Source: JASFHF01 sp050123375
GTDB taxonomy: Bacteria > Pseudomonadota > Gammaproteobacteria > UBA12402
Direction of reading: 5' to 3'
NCBI GenBank assembly: GCA_050123375.1
Contig: JASFHF010000025.1
Location: 1-31,170 of the forward strand
DNA length: 31,170 bases
Shown here: piece after piece, positions 7,446-15,323 of the stretch
Layout of the letters: every line of letters starts with the position of its first letter
How positions within the stretch are numbered: the first letter of the stretch is position 1
Notes under the pieces: generated by a model
The model's database searches: none
What the model was told of the DNA's origin: nothing
What the model saw: only the letters and a program-made list of their open reading frames with translations
Program-made: the position numbers and the translations under genes

Positions 7446-8600
7446 TCAACGATTATTGATTTGGCTTTGGGTTACCTTCCAAATCCAACGGGAATAAATA
7501 AAATAATTAATAATTGAGCCTAAAATAATTCCGACAAATACAGTAATATTTTCTTTCCAAAAGCCGGTTCCTAAGATGGCAATGGCAAGGGCTAGTAACC
7601 CGCTTTGAATTAAGATCGAAGCTATAGAACATAAATTAAACTGAATGAATTTTTTGGTAATATATTTTATGCCATGATGGCGCGTCATTTTAAAATCTTT
7701 AAAGGTAAAAATATTATTTAGCATAAATGTTGTGATAATAGCTGCTTCAATTCCAAGAAGATTTGCTAAGACTGAAGGCACATGAATCAAACGCAACAGA
7801 TTAAACAAAATTAATTGTACGATCATGCCGCCTAACCCGACTAAACACAGTTGAATATAACGTTTTAATTCAAAAAAACGTAACAGAATTACAACTTTTA
7901 AAGATTCATACACATTATTTTTAGGGAATTTACTGTAGCCAATTTCACGGTCAATAAATTCAATTGGATATTCAATAATTTTTGCTTTAGCTTTATGCAG
8001 CAGCCAAAATAAATGTAATTTATAGGCGTAATTTTTGGATAATAATTTTTGGTAGGGAATTTTTTTTAGAAAAGTTGTTCGAGTTCCGCGAAAACCACTG
8101 GTGAAATCTTTATATTTTCTGGTTAAAAACAATCTGGAGATCAGGTTACCGCCGTAAGATAAAATTTTTCTATCCAGACTCCAATCTTTGGGCATAGTGC
8201 CGCCTTTGACATAGCGACTGCCGACTACTACATCAGCTCCCTTGGTAAATTCATCCATCATTGGTTTTAAGTATTTTGGCTGGTGCGATCCATCAGCATC
8301 AAACTCAAATACGATGTCAGCATTTAATTTATCAATTGCATAAGTAATTGCTTTTATATATGCAGAACCCAAACCGGATTTTTGTTTTTCTGTTGCTAAA
8401 TGTAAATTTTGATATTGTGATTGTAGTTGTTTGACAATTTGAGCGGTGTTATCAGGTGAGTTGCTGTCAAAAATTAAAATATGCATATCATATTGTGCAG
8501 CATCAATTGCAGCAAAAGTCTTTTCAAGTTCTGTAATTGTTTGCGTAATTACTTTTGCTTCATTATAGGTTGGGATTACAATAATAACTTTTTCGCTCAT
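7446..8600 (-). CDS. Polyprenyl-phosphate glycosyltransferase (DPM1-like) fused to a GtrA domain
   Basis: A 384-residue protein with two parts. Residues 1 to about 235 are a GT2-family enzyme like dolichol-phosphate mannosyltransferase: VIIVIPTYNEA at the N-terminus, SGLGSAY around 75-81, metal-binding DAD at 101-103 in FDADGSHQP, VVVGSRYVKGG, and FTSGFRGTR. The rest is a GtrA-type membrane domain with about four helices (IQLCLVGLGGMIVQLILFNL and following). Known members transfer a sugar from a nucleotide donor to polyprenyl phosphate and help to flip the product for envelope glycan modification. The ATG at 8600 has AGGA upstream; the open frame to 8693 reads into repeat sequence. It is the first gene of a leftward group with the APC permease and yciB. 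Confidence 0.88.
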   Translation of the reverse strand: MSEKVIIVIPTYNEAKVITQTITELEKTFAAIDAAQYDMHILIFDSNSPDNTAQIVKQLQSQYQNLHLATEKQKSGLGSAYIKAITYAIDKLNADIVFEFDADGSHQPKYLKPMMDEFTKGADVVVGSRYVKGGTMPKDWSLDRKILSYGGNLISRLFLTRKYKDFTSGFRGTRTTFLKKIPYQKLLSKNYAYKLHLFWLLHKAKAKIIEYPIEFIDREIGYSKFPKNNVYESLKVVILLRFFELKRYIQLCLVGLGGMIVQLILFNLLRLIHVPSVLANLLGIEAAIITTFMLNNIFTFKDFKMTRHHGIKYITKKFIQFNLCSIASILIQSGLLALAIAILGTGFWKENITVFVGIILGSIINYFIYSRWIWKVTQSQINNR

Positions 8601-8652
8601 CAAGTTGTTTCCTCGAAATTTAGCATTCCTAGTTTCTAGTTTCAAGTGGAGA

Positions 8653-8737
8653 TTCTTTGAGGGACGGAGCTTTACATGATTACAAAGCAACAAACAAAGC
8701 GCTTGTAATTATGTAAAGCTCCGTCCCGCCTAGTTCA
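8653..8737. repeat. Hairpin repeat element, family B, copy 1
   Basis: Flanking TTCTTTGA and GCCTA.TTC are shared with the copy at 15228-15311. The stem pairs GGGACGGAGCTTTACAT (from 8661) with its exact complement ending at 8727, then one G/T position, then ATTACAA with TTGTAAT. The loop is about 17 bases. Against copy 2, GGGAC/GTCCC became GGGTC/GACCC, a compensated change. It lies between the tRNA-Leu gene and the glycosyltransferase gene. Confidence 0.85.
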
Positions 8738-8741
8738 GGAA

Positions 8742-8825
8742 TACCGAGGGTCGGACTCGAACCGACACGGTGTTGCCACCACCAGATTTTGAGTCTGGCG
8801 CGTCTACCAGTTTCGCCACCCCGGC
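8742..8825 (-). tRNA. tRNA-Leu (anticodon CAA)
   Basis: Reads leftward from G1 at 8825. Acceptor arm GCCGGGG pairs with CCTCGGT (G1-U72 and G5-U68 wobbles). The D-loop region has TGGTAGACGC as in E. coli tRNA-Leu. The anticodon stem CCAGA/TCTGG encloses loop CTCAAAA with anticodon CAA, reading UUG. There is a long class II variable arm, and the T-loop is GGTTCGAGTCC. Discriminator base is A73; CCA is not encoded and must be added enzymatically. Confidence 0.93.
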
Positions 8826-8839
8826 TATCAGATAAAATG

Positions 8840-8867
8840 AGTATATCAGAGATTTGTTTTGCGTCAA
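8840..8867 (-). promoter_or_regulatory. Promoter of tRNA-Leu
   Basis: On the minus strand TTGACG (8862-8867), a 16-base spacer and TATACT (8840-8845) lie just upstream of the mature tRNA 5' end at 8825, leaving a very short leader. Confidence 0.7.
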
Positions 8868-9017
8868 CGATGAATTTAATGCAAAATACAGCTTATTTTT
8901 CTTAGAAAATTCATCAGTTTATCTTCGGCAATTCTTTCGGTTTGGATCAACTATTTTCAATAATTATTACTGTATATCTTGATTAGGAGATTTTGGTCAT
9001 AATAGGAGTAAAAAATA

Positions 9018-9365
9018 ATGGAAGAATTACTTTTTGATACGTTGAAATATGCTAAAATATTAAAAAACGCAGGCGTGAATCATAGCGATGTTCATGCTGA
9101 ATCGTTAGCTGACGCATTATCACAAAACGTGTATGTCAAAAGTGAGGTGGATAAAATGCTTGAAAAAGTGTATAGAAAATTTGAAGAGCGTACTCAGAAA
9201 ATTGCTGAGCATACTCATCAAGTTGAAAAACAAACCATTGCAATAAAATCTGAAATGAATAGGCTTTTTTTTAAGTATACAATAAGTACTATAACTATTC
9301 TTGGAAGTTGGATAACGATAACGATGGGTTTGTTTGCATATATCGTGCATTTAATTCATTTATGA
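9018..9365 (+). CDS. Small coiled-coil protein with C-terminal membrane anchor (DUF1640-like)
   Basis: A 115-residue protein. Residues 5-35 (FDTLKYAKILKNAGV...AESLADALSQ) resemble the N-terminal signature of the DUF1640/CCDC90 family (F-D-T-x-x-x-x-x-x-L-x-x-A-G). The middle (about 36-82) is charged and heptad-like, a likely coiled coil. Residues 86-113 form one hydrophobic helix, a tail anchor. AGGAG lies 9 bases upstream of the ATG. The stop overlaps the start of the following epimerase gene (ATGA). In bacteria such genes are often small orphan proteins; the function is unknown. Confidence 0.7.
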   Translation: MEELLFDTLKYAKILKNAGVNHSDVHAESLADALSQNVYVKSEVDKMLEKVYRKFEERTQKIAEHTHQVEKQTIAIKSEMNRLFFKYTISTITILGSWITITMGLFAYIVHLIHL

Positions 9366-10252
9366 TTAAGAGATCTATAATTAATAATTTTAAAGTTTAT
9401 ACCATCATATCACCTGATGACCAGACCAAAGCGTCTTTTGTGCCGGAAAAAGGAGGTGTGGGATGTTCGATTATCATGCCATGGCAAAGTAAGCCGCGCG
9501 AATTGTTGTATTTGCATGATAATTTTTGGGAAAACGATAAGTTAGATTTAGCTGGTGGTTGGCCATTTTTGTTTCCGATTTGCGGCAGACTGGATGCAAG
9601 CGGCGGATATAATTTACCGATTCATGGTTTTGCGCCGTATATGTCTTGGGAGGTTTTATCATCTTCACATTTAAGTCAATTATCAATGCAATTAACTGCT
9701 ACTAAAGAAACTTTAAAAATTTATTCGTATAAATTTAAACTGCAGTTAACTTATAAAGTTGAAAATAATAAATTAATTTGCGAACAAATTTATACTAATA
9801 TGAGTGATGAGCCGATGCCGTATTATGCTGGTTTTCATCCGTATTTTTTAACGCCTGACAAACAAAATACAATTTTGAATTTTCAACCAATTAAACGTTT
9901 AAAATATAATGAAAAATTAACTGAAATTATTGGCGAACAAAAATCATTAGAATTTCCAACGTCTATAGCAAATCCAGAAATTAATGAACAATTACATGAA
10001 ATAGAAGAAAATAGTTTGATTACTTTACAATATCCAGATGGTTTTAAATTATCAATGCAGGCGTTTGATGAAAATCATTTATTTCGTTATTTGCAATTGT
10101 ACACTATGAAAGATAAACCGTTTTTTTGTATCGAACCTTGGATGTCTTACCCGGGTGCGTTAAATACAAATGCTGCGCGTGTTTTATTGCCTGGTTGTAG
10201 TGAAACTAGCAAGTTGGTATTACGTGGCGACCCTCAAAGGAACTATAATTAG
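9362..10252 (+). CDS. Aldose 1-epimerase family protein
   Basis: A 296-residue mutarotase-fold protein, probably interconverting alpha and beta anomers of a hexose or hexose phosphate. Seen: GGWPFLFPICGRL around residues 74-86, YNLPIHGFAPYMSWEV with the conserved His, GFHPYF carrying the catalytic His, and CIEPWMSYPGALNT near the end. The ATG at 9362 overlaps the preceding gene's stop and has no clear Shine-Dalgarno, so coupled translation is likely. An upstream start at 9308 would extend into the preceding gene and is not supported by the family. The stop overlaps the stop of the convergent M23 peptidase gene. Substrate is not determined. Confidence 0.85.
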   Translation: MIKRSIINNFKVYTIISPDDQTKASFVPEKGGVGCSIIMPWQSKPRELLYLHDNFWENDKLDLAGGWPFLFPICGRLDASGGYNLPIHGFAPYMSWEVLSSSHLSQLSMQLTATKETLKIYSYKFKLQLTYKVENNKLICEQIYTNMSDEPMPYYAGFHPYFLTPDKQNTILNFQPIKRLKYNEKLTEIIGEQKSLEFPTSIANPEINEQLHEIEENSLITLQYPDGFKLSMQAFDENHLFRYLQLYTMKDKPFFCIEPWMSYPGALNTNAARVLLPGCSETSKLVLRGDPQRNYN

Positions 10253-11070
10253 AACTGGGATATAAACAACAACGGATTAACCCGCGTGTTATTTAAACTT
10301 ATTCCCCAATGTAAATGTGGTCCGGTAGAACGGCCGGTACTGCCGACACGTCCAATGATTTGTCCACGTTTTACTAATTGTTTTGGTTTGACTAGAATTT
10401 TACTTAAGTGGCAGTAGATAGTAATTAAACCTTGGCCATGATCAATGAAAATTGCATTACCTAATAATAGATAATTTCCAGTATTAATTATGATGCCATT
10501 AGCTGGTGCTTTAACTGGTGTGCCGGTTTTGGCAGCTATATCAATGCCGCGATGTTGGGTTAGTATGGTTTTGTTAATTATGCGGCGGGCGCCAAATGGA
10601 CTTGAAAGTCTTCCCGTTAATGGTAATTTAAAATCTAAACTGATTTGTTTTTTGTAAGTCCAGCAGCTAAATATTTTGGCAATAATTTTGCGTTCGCGTT
10701 TTAATCTGGCGATAATTTCTTTTTTTGGCACGGTAGTTTTTTTATGTTGGATGATTAAATATTTAGTTGGATATTGTTTTGTACTAATATTTATAGGTAT
10801 GGTTGTTTTGGTGTTATTTTGTTTAATGGTTAAATATTGTTTACCAGGTTTTGTGGTTAATGGTATGCCGATAATTGCAAAACATTTTTGATTTTCGTTT
10901 AATACCATTGTGCGATGATGTTTAAAATATGCGGTGCAATTGCATGGAACAGTTTTAATTGCAATACCTCCCGGAACATTATCGGCTTTAATTATAGATG
11001 GTTTAGCGATAATATTTTGGTTTAATAAAAGTATTAATATAAAGAAAAACATCCATTTAATCGTTTTCAT
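10249..11070 (-). CDS. M23-family metallopeptidase (LytM-type)
   Basis: A 273-residue secreted or periplasmic protein. Residues 1 to about 22 (MKTIKWMFFFILILLLNQ) are a signal peptide or anchor. The catalytic domain is at the C-terminus: SSPFGARR, HRGIDIA with the first two zinc ligands (H-x-x-x-D), HGQGLITIYCHLS, then GRSTGPHLHWG with the H-x-H ligand pair. All zinc ligands are present, so it may be an active peptidoglycan endopeptidase. The middle region is basic and unrecognised. The start at 11070 has GGAG 7 bases upstream and overlaps the xseA end by 14 bases, which points to co-transcription with xseA. Confidence 0.9.
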   Translation of the reverse strand: MKTIKWMFFFILILLLNQNIIAKPSIIKADNVPGGIAIKTVPCNCTAYFKHHRTMVLNENQKCFAIIGIPLTTKPGKQYLTIKQNNTKTTIPINISTKQYPTKYLIIQHKKTTVPKKEIIARLKRERKIIAKIFSCWTYKKQISLDFKLPLTGRLSSPFGARRIINKTILTQHRGIDIAAKTGTPVKAPANGIIINTGNYLLLGNAIFIDHGQGLITIYCHLSKILVKPKQLVKRGQIIGRVGSTGRSTGPHLHWGISLNNTRVNPLLFISQF

Positions 11071-12259
11071 AAGTCTGCTCCACCGTGCATTGTAGTTTTC
11101 CAATAGCTAATTTAGCATTAATCTTTTCACCGATTTTTACCATATTACTTTTTTGTATTACGCTATTTTTTTGGTTGGTAATAATTGCATAACCTCGCTC
11201 TAAAGTAGCTAAAGGACTAATGGCGTTTAGCGCACGAGACAAAAGTTGTAATTTATTTTGTTTGGTTTCTATTAATTTAGAAAGGGATGCAATTAAATTT
11301 TGTTCAAGGCAATCTAAATTTTGAGTTTTATCTTGTAATTGTTGAATAGGATGGCAGCGGTTAATCCGTTTGAATAAGTTATTTAATATTATTTGTTGAT
11401 GATCGTGATGTTTGTTAATTGCATAACATAAACGTTGTTCGGTTTTTGATAATTGTTGCAAAATTTCATGTTGGTTGGGGCTTACAAATTCAGCTGCAGC
11501 AGAAGGAGTAGGTGCGCGATAATCGGCAACAAAATCGGCAATAGTAAAATCTATTTCATGTCCAATGCCGGCAACAATCGGGATTGTACTTGCAAAAATA
11601 GCACGCGCTACAATTTCTTCATTAAATGGCCATAAATCTTCGATTGATCCGCCACCGCGAGCAATAATTAATATATCGCATTCGCGGCGTTCATTTGCGG
11701 CTTGAATGGCTTTGACAATTTTTGGCGCTGCGTCATTGCCCTGAACCAAAGTTGGATAAATTACAACTGGAGCTAAGGAAAAACGGCGTTTAAGCACGCT
11801 TAAAATATCACGAATTGCTGCTCCAGTTGATGAAGTAATCACACCAATTTGTTGCGGAAATTTTGGTAATGGTTGTTTATATTTTTCCTCAAATAATCCT
11901 TCTTTAGATAATTTTTGTTTTAATTCTTCGAACGCTCGTTGTAATCTGCCGAAACCAACTTCTTCGATTTTTTCTACAATAAGTTGAAAATCGCCTCGTC
12001 CTTCGTATAAGCTGACGCGGGCAAATATGATAACGTGCATGCCGTTTTCGGGTTGGAATTTTAAACGGCTATTAGCCCCTCGAAACATAGCACAGCGCAC
12101 TTGAGCATTTTTATCTTTGAGTGAAAAATACCAATGACCGGAACTTGGGCAAACGAAATTTGAAATTTCACCTTCAACCCAAATGAGGGAAAAGTTGCTT
12201 TCCAATAGATTGCGGACTTGTTGGTTTAGTTCGCTGATAGTATAAATATGTTCCTGCAT
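11057..12259 (-). CDS. xseA: Exodeoxyribonuclease VII large subunit
   Basis: A 400-residue subunit of the XseA/XseB nuclease, which degrades single-stranded DNA to oligonucleotides. Seen: the N-terminal OB-fold (WVEGEISNFVCPSSGHWYF, then CAMFRG); the catalytic domain with GVITSSTGAAIRDI, IIARGGGSIEDLW and VAGIGHEIDFTIADFVAD; a long helical region; and the short C-terminal domain with LERGYAI. E. coli XseA is about 456 residues, so the coiled-coil part here is shorter. xseB is not adjacent. It diverges from tadA with only 35 bases between starts. Confidence 0.95.
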   Translation of the reverse strand: MQEHIYTISELNQQVRNLLESNFSLIWVEGEISNFVCPSSGHWYFSLKDKNAQVRCAMFRGANSRLKFQPENGMHVIIFARVSLYEGRGDFQLIVEKIEEVGFGRLQRAFEELKQKLSKEGLFEEKYKQPLPKFPQQIGVITSSTGAAIRDILSVLKRRFSLAPVVIYPTLVQGNDAAPKIVKAIQAANERRECDILIIARGGGSIEDLWPFNEEIVARAIFASTIPIVAGIGHEIDFTIADFVADYRAPTPSAAAEFVSPNQHEILQQLSKTEQRLCYAINKHHDHQQIILNNLFKRINRCHPIQQLQDKTQNLDCLEQNLIASLSKLIETKQNKLQLLSRALNAISPLATLERGYAIITNQKNSVIQKSNMVKIGEKINAKLAIGKLQCTVEQTYEND

Positions 12260-12294
12260 AATGTATCATAATACCACGAGTTGAGGTGAATATA

Positions 12295-12720
12295 ATGTCA
12301 TTTTCAGATTTTGATCAATATTGTATGCAGCAAGCACTAGAAATGGCACGTCATGCGGAGCAACAAGGCGAAGTACCGATTGGTGCAGTGGTAGTGCATA
12401 ATAGTCAGATTATTGCACAAGGGTGGAATTGTCCAATTTCCAGTAATGATCCAACAAATCACGCGGAAATTGTGGTATTGCGCCAAGCTGCGCAAAAAAT
12501 TAACAATTATCGATTGGTTGATATGGATTTGTATGTTACTTTAGAACCTTGCATGATGTGCATTGGCGCAATGCTGCATGCACGAATAAAGCGGTGCATC
12601 TTTGGTGCGTTTGATCCTAAAGATAAAGTTAAATGTGATCATCATTTGCCGATTGCGGGTGGTTTATTGGCAGAAGAGTGTGGTCAATTACTGCGGGATT
12701 TTTTTATTGCCAGGCGGTGA
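12295..12720 (+). CDS. tadA: tRNA-specific adenosine deaminase
   Basis: A 141-residue zinc enzyme that converts A34 to inosine in tRNA-Arg(ACG). Seen: the deaminase motifs NHAEIVVLRQ (zinc His and catalytic Glu) and PCMMCIGAMLHARI (zinc cysteines), with GEVPIGAVVV upstream and FGAFDPK downstream, all typical of TadA. The ATG at 12295 is 5 bases after GAGGTG. A GTG at 12286 is in frame, but it lies inside that Shine-Dalgarno. The mobA-like gene follows after 6 bases. Confidence 0.95.
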   Translation: MSFSDFDQYCMQQALEMARHAEQQGEVPIGAVVVHNSQIIAQGWNCPISSNDPTNHAEIVVLRQAAQKINNYRLVDMDLYVTLEPCMMCIGAMLHARIKRCIFGAFDPKDKVKCDHHLPIAGGLLAEECGQLLRDFFIARR

Positions 12721-12726
12721 ATAGTC

Positions 12727-13296
12727 ATGACAAAAAACATAGCTGCAGCAATTTTAGCAGGTGGAAAAGCGAGTCGATTAGGCGGTTTGGCTAAAGGTAA
12801 TATATTGCGTAGTAATGGCTTAACTATCATAGAACATTTACTTGCTGAGTTCGATAAAGTTGGCATTCATGATGTAATTATTGTAAGTAAAAATCCAGCT
12901 TATCAACGTTATAACAAACCGATGATTGCCGATAAGCGTCAAAATATTGGCCCTCTGGCAGGCATAGAAGCGGCTTTATCTTATTATCGAAGTAATTATC
13001 ATGCAACTTTATTTTTGCCCTGTGATATGCCAAATTTTAGTGAAAATGAAATGCGTGTATTGCTGGATAAGTTTCAGGGAAAAGACACAGTGTTTGCAGT
13101 AACGGGTGATGAAGACTGGCATCCGCTTTGCGCAGTAGTTAATAACGATTGGTTGGATGATATTAGTAAATTGATTGATGCAGGAAATAGAAGTATAAAA
13201 GATGTATGGTTGAAGTGCCGGGGCAAACCCATTTTTTTTAGTAATAACATGGCTTTTGCTAATATAAATACTATAGGGGATGCTTTAGCTTTTTGA
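12727..13296 (+). CDS. mobA: MobA-like molybdenum cofactor guanylyltransferase
   Basis: A 189-residue NTP-transferase fold protein that would attach GMP to molybdopterin to make MGD. Seen: AAAILAGGKASRLGG with the nucleotide-binding loop (residues 5-20), a conserved Lys just after it, PLAGIEAAL, FLPCDMPN with the metal-binding Asp, and DWHPLCAVV. These fit MobA better than MocA or IspD. fdhD lies nearby on the same strand, beyond the convergent pilin gene, giving a molybdoenzyme theme. It follows tadA by 6 bases and is probably co-transcribed with it. No molybdoenzyme or other cofactor gene is in the window. Confidence 0.82.
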   Translation: MTKNIAAAILAGGKASRLGGLAKGNILRSNGLTIIEHLLAEFDKVGIHDVIIVSKNPAYQRYNKPMIADKRQNIGPLAGIEAALSYYRSNYHATLFLPCDMPNFSENEMRVLLDKFQGKDTVFAVTGDEDWHPLCAVVNNDWLDDISKLIDAGNRSIKDVWLKCRGKPIFFSNNMAFANINTIGDALAF

Positions 13297-13313
13297 TGAT
13301 CGCCTTGTTTCTT

Positions 13314-13742
13314 TTATCTGGCATATCCTGCGGTAACGCCGCCGCCTGAAACCGTCCAGGTTAAAATGTTATTGTTTACTGTCGGCGTTAAAATATAAGT
13401 ATCAGCAGCAGTTATGCCGTGTGCTGCAACCGGGGTTACGGTAATTACACCGTTAGTTACTGCTATTGAAGCAACCGCGCCAGCGGCAGTTGTTCTAGCT
13501 GCAGGTACGCCATTTGAACCAGCATCACAGTTAGTTAATGCTCCAGTAGTGTGATAACATTCTGATACGCCCAATTTGTATGGGGAAGCAGCTTGTACGA
13601 CTTCATTATAGTATGATCTTCTAGTGTAGTTCATGTACGAAGGTATAGCGATAACTGCTATGATGGCAATAATTGCCAAGGTAATTAGTAATTCGATAAT
13701 AGTAAAACCAAGGACAGTCCCCTTCGAAAAACGTTCAAACAT
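13314..13742 (-). CDS. pilA: Type IVa major pilin
   Basis: A 142-residue prepilin. Seen: a short leader ending in Gly, then the processed N-terminus FTIIELLITLAIIAIIAVIA with Glu at mature position 5, as required for pilus assembly; PSYMNYTRRSYYNEVV; and a C-terminal domain with two cysteines (SECYHTTGALTNC) and low-complexity Ala/Thr/Val strands. The cysteine spacing is short and unlike the usual C-terminal disulphide loop. AAGGAG gives a strong ribosome site, suiting an abundant protein. The gene stands alone, convergent with mobA. I found no sigma54-type promoter in the 200 bases upstream. It may serve natural competence, adhesion or twitching. Confidence 0.88.
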   Translation of the reverse strand: MFERFSKGTVLGFTIIELLITLAIIAIIAVIAIPSYMNYTRRSYYNEVVQAASPYKLGVSECYHTTGALTNCDAGSNGVPAARTTAAGAVASIAVTNGVITVTPVAAHGITAADTYILTPTVNNNILTWTVSGGGVTAGYAR

Positions 13743-13940
13743 AATTTAACTCCTTGTATAGGCTTGATTTGTGATTTCATTTTTTGTGGAAATCGTTATC
13801 ATCTTGCCATACCTATATATTTTTAGCAATATTATATTATGAAAAAATGTTGATTTTTTATGGGTTTAAGAGGTTGATGAGTATATTATAGTAAGATTGA
13901 TGTTAAAATTATATTGTTCAAGTTGGTGAATTGTTAAAAT

Positions 13941-14723
13941 ATGAATACTAAAACAATACAGTTATCCCGGATTAAAAATTCTATTCTTGATGAAAAATTA
14001 GTGCAGGATCAAGTGGTAATTGAGCGGGTGATTACTATTCAGGTTGATGATGTTAGTAATTATGCGATCCTTTGTACACCGTCAGATGTTAAAGCTTTAG
14101 TTGTTGGGTTTCTTTTTGCAGAAGGTATTATTGAGGATTTTTCAGATATTATTGATATTGCTGATTATAATTCGGTATCAAAAGTAATTGCAGTAAAAGT
14201 TGAAGCTCCTGCGCAAACCGCTTCTAAGCGTAATTTATTGGTAACTAGTTCATGTGGTTTGTGTGGAACACGCAATATTGAAAATCTTTTAAATGTTATT
14301 CCTGCGTGTGATACTACATTGTATTTTGCTGTAGCTGAATTAAATTCTTTAGTAGAAAAGTTACACGCAAAACAAATAATTTTTCAGCAAACTGGTGGTG
14401 CACATGCGGCAGGAATATTTAATTCTGCGGGCGAGATTATAACATTTAGTGAAGATATTGGCCGTCATAATGCATTGGATAAAGCAATTGGTGGTTGTTT
14501 GTTACAAAATTATGATGCACATGGTTGTGGTGTAGTTTTATCTAGCAGAGTTAGTTTTGAAATGGTGGCAAAAGCTGCACGGGCTGGAATTGAAATGATA
14601 GTGGCGGTTTCTGCGCCGTCTTCCTTGGCGATCGAAGCTGCAGAAAAATGGAATATTACTTTATGTGGTTTTGCGCGAGGCGAGAATGCAAATGTTTATA
14701 CTGGATTGCATAGACTTATTTAA
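13941..14723 (+). CDS. fdhD: Formate dehydrogenase accessory sulfurtransferase FdhD
   Basis: A 260-residue protein that transfers sulfur from IscS to the molybdenum cofactor of formate dehydrogenase. Seen: SSCGLCGTR with the catalytic C-x-x-C pair, QQTGGAHAAGIF, FSEDIGRHNALDKAIG and SSRVSFEMVAKAARAG, all hallmarks of FdhD. Length is normal (about 260-280). The ribosome site is weak (GGTGA about 11 bases upstream). The stop overlaps the convergent ogt stop by four bases. With the mobA-like gene it implies a molybdenum- or tungsten-dependent formate dehydrogenase elsewhere, or relic genes. Confidence 0.93.
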   Translation: MNTKTIQLSRIKNSILDEKLVQDQVVIERVITIQVDDVSNYAILCTPSDVKALVVGFLFAEGIIEDFSDIIDIADYNSVSKVIAVKVEAPAQTASKRNLLVTSSCGLCGTRNIENLLNVIPACDTTLYFAVAELNSLVEKLHAKQIIFQQTGGAHAAGIFNSAGEIITFSEDIGRHNALDKAIGGCLLQNYDAHGCGVVLSSRVSFEMVAKAARAGIEMIVAVSAPSSLAIEAAEKWNITLCGFARGENANVYTGLHRLI

Positions 14724-15187
14724 CGCAATTGTTCATGTTGTAATAACCATTTTTTAATTTTCAGCGATTTTCCGGCGGTTTTTCCCATAAATCCGCTGTC
14801 ACTGTTTTGGCTGACTACTCGATGACATGGAATAATTATTGGAATAGGATTGGCACGGCAAGCGTTGCCGATTGCACGTGGACTAGTTTTTAGTTGTTTG
14901 GCGAGTTCTCCATAGGTTCTGGTTTCTCCGCACGGGATATTTTGTAACGCATGCCAAACTTTTTGCTGAAATGTGGTTCCTTTTGGCTGCAGCGGTAAGT
15001 TGAAAGAAAAGTTAGCATCAGTAAAATATTTTTGTAATTGAGAGATCACATTCTGTATTAATTTATTTTGATCATTTTGTGAAGATGAACTTTGTGCAGC
15101 AAGTTGAATATTTATCAACTTGCTATTTGATATGGTTATTTTAATTTTGCCGATTGGTGAGTTGATTGTGGTGGAAATAAGGCTCAT
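14720..15187 (-). CDS. ogt: Methylated-DNA--protein-cysteine methyltransferase
   Basis: A 155-residue suicide repair protein that removes alkyl groups from O6-alkylguanine. Seen: the DNA-binding helix-turn-helix with ETRTYGELAKQL and PRAIGNACRANPIPI including the arginine finger, the active site IPCHRVV, and the C-terminal GFMGKTAGKSLKIKKWLLQHE. FQQKVWHALQ is also typical. No clear Shine-Dalgarno is visible before the ATG at 15187. It ends convergently on fdhD. I cannot separate the Ogt and Ada-C types firmly; the size suits either. Confidence 0.93.
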   Translation of the reverse strand: MSLISTTINSPIGKIKITISNSKLINIQLAAQSSSSQNDQNKLIQNVISQLQKYFTDANFSFNLPLQPKGTTFQQKVWHALQNIPCGETRTYGELAKQLKTSPRAIGNACRANPIPIIIPCHRVVSQNSDSGFMGKTAGKSLKIKKWLLQHEQLR

Positions 15188-15227
15188 TTTTTATTTGTTT
15201 CTACATGGTTATGGGGTGCTAATTGGT

Positions 15228-15311
15228 TTCTTTGAGGGTCGGAGCTTTACATGATTACAAAGCAACAAGCAAGGCCTTGTAATTATGTAAAGCTCGCGAC
15301 CCGCCTAATTC
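15228..15311. repeat. Hairpin repeat element, family B, copy 2
   Basis: Near-identical in core to 8653-8737. GGGTCGGAGCTTTACAT (from 15236) pairs with ATGTAAAGCTCGCGACCC ending at 15302; one base is unpaired on the right arm. The inner ATTACAA/TTGTAAT stem is the same. It sits between ogt and the rplS 3' end and could act as the operon's transcript end structure, though no T-run follows it. Confidence 0.85.
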
Positions 15312-15323
15312 TTAGCAGTATTT

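Noticed and set aside
13743..13940. Sigma54 promoter for the pilin gene
   Set aside because: TGGCA occurs on the minus strand, but no GC dinucleotide at the -12 position follows at the required distance.
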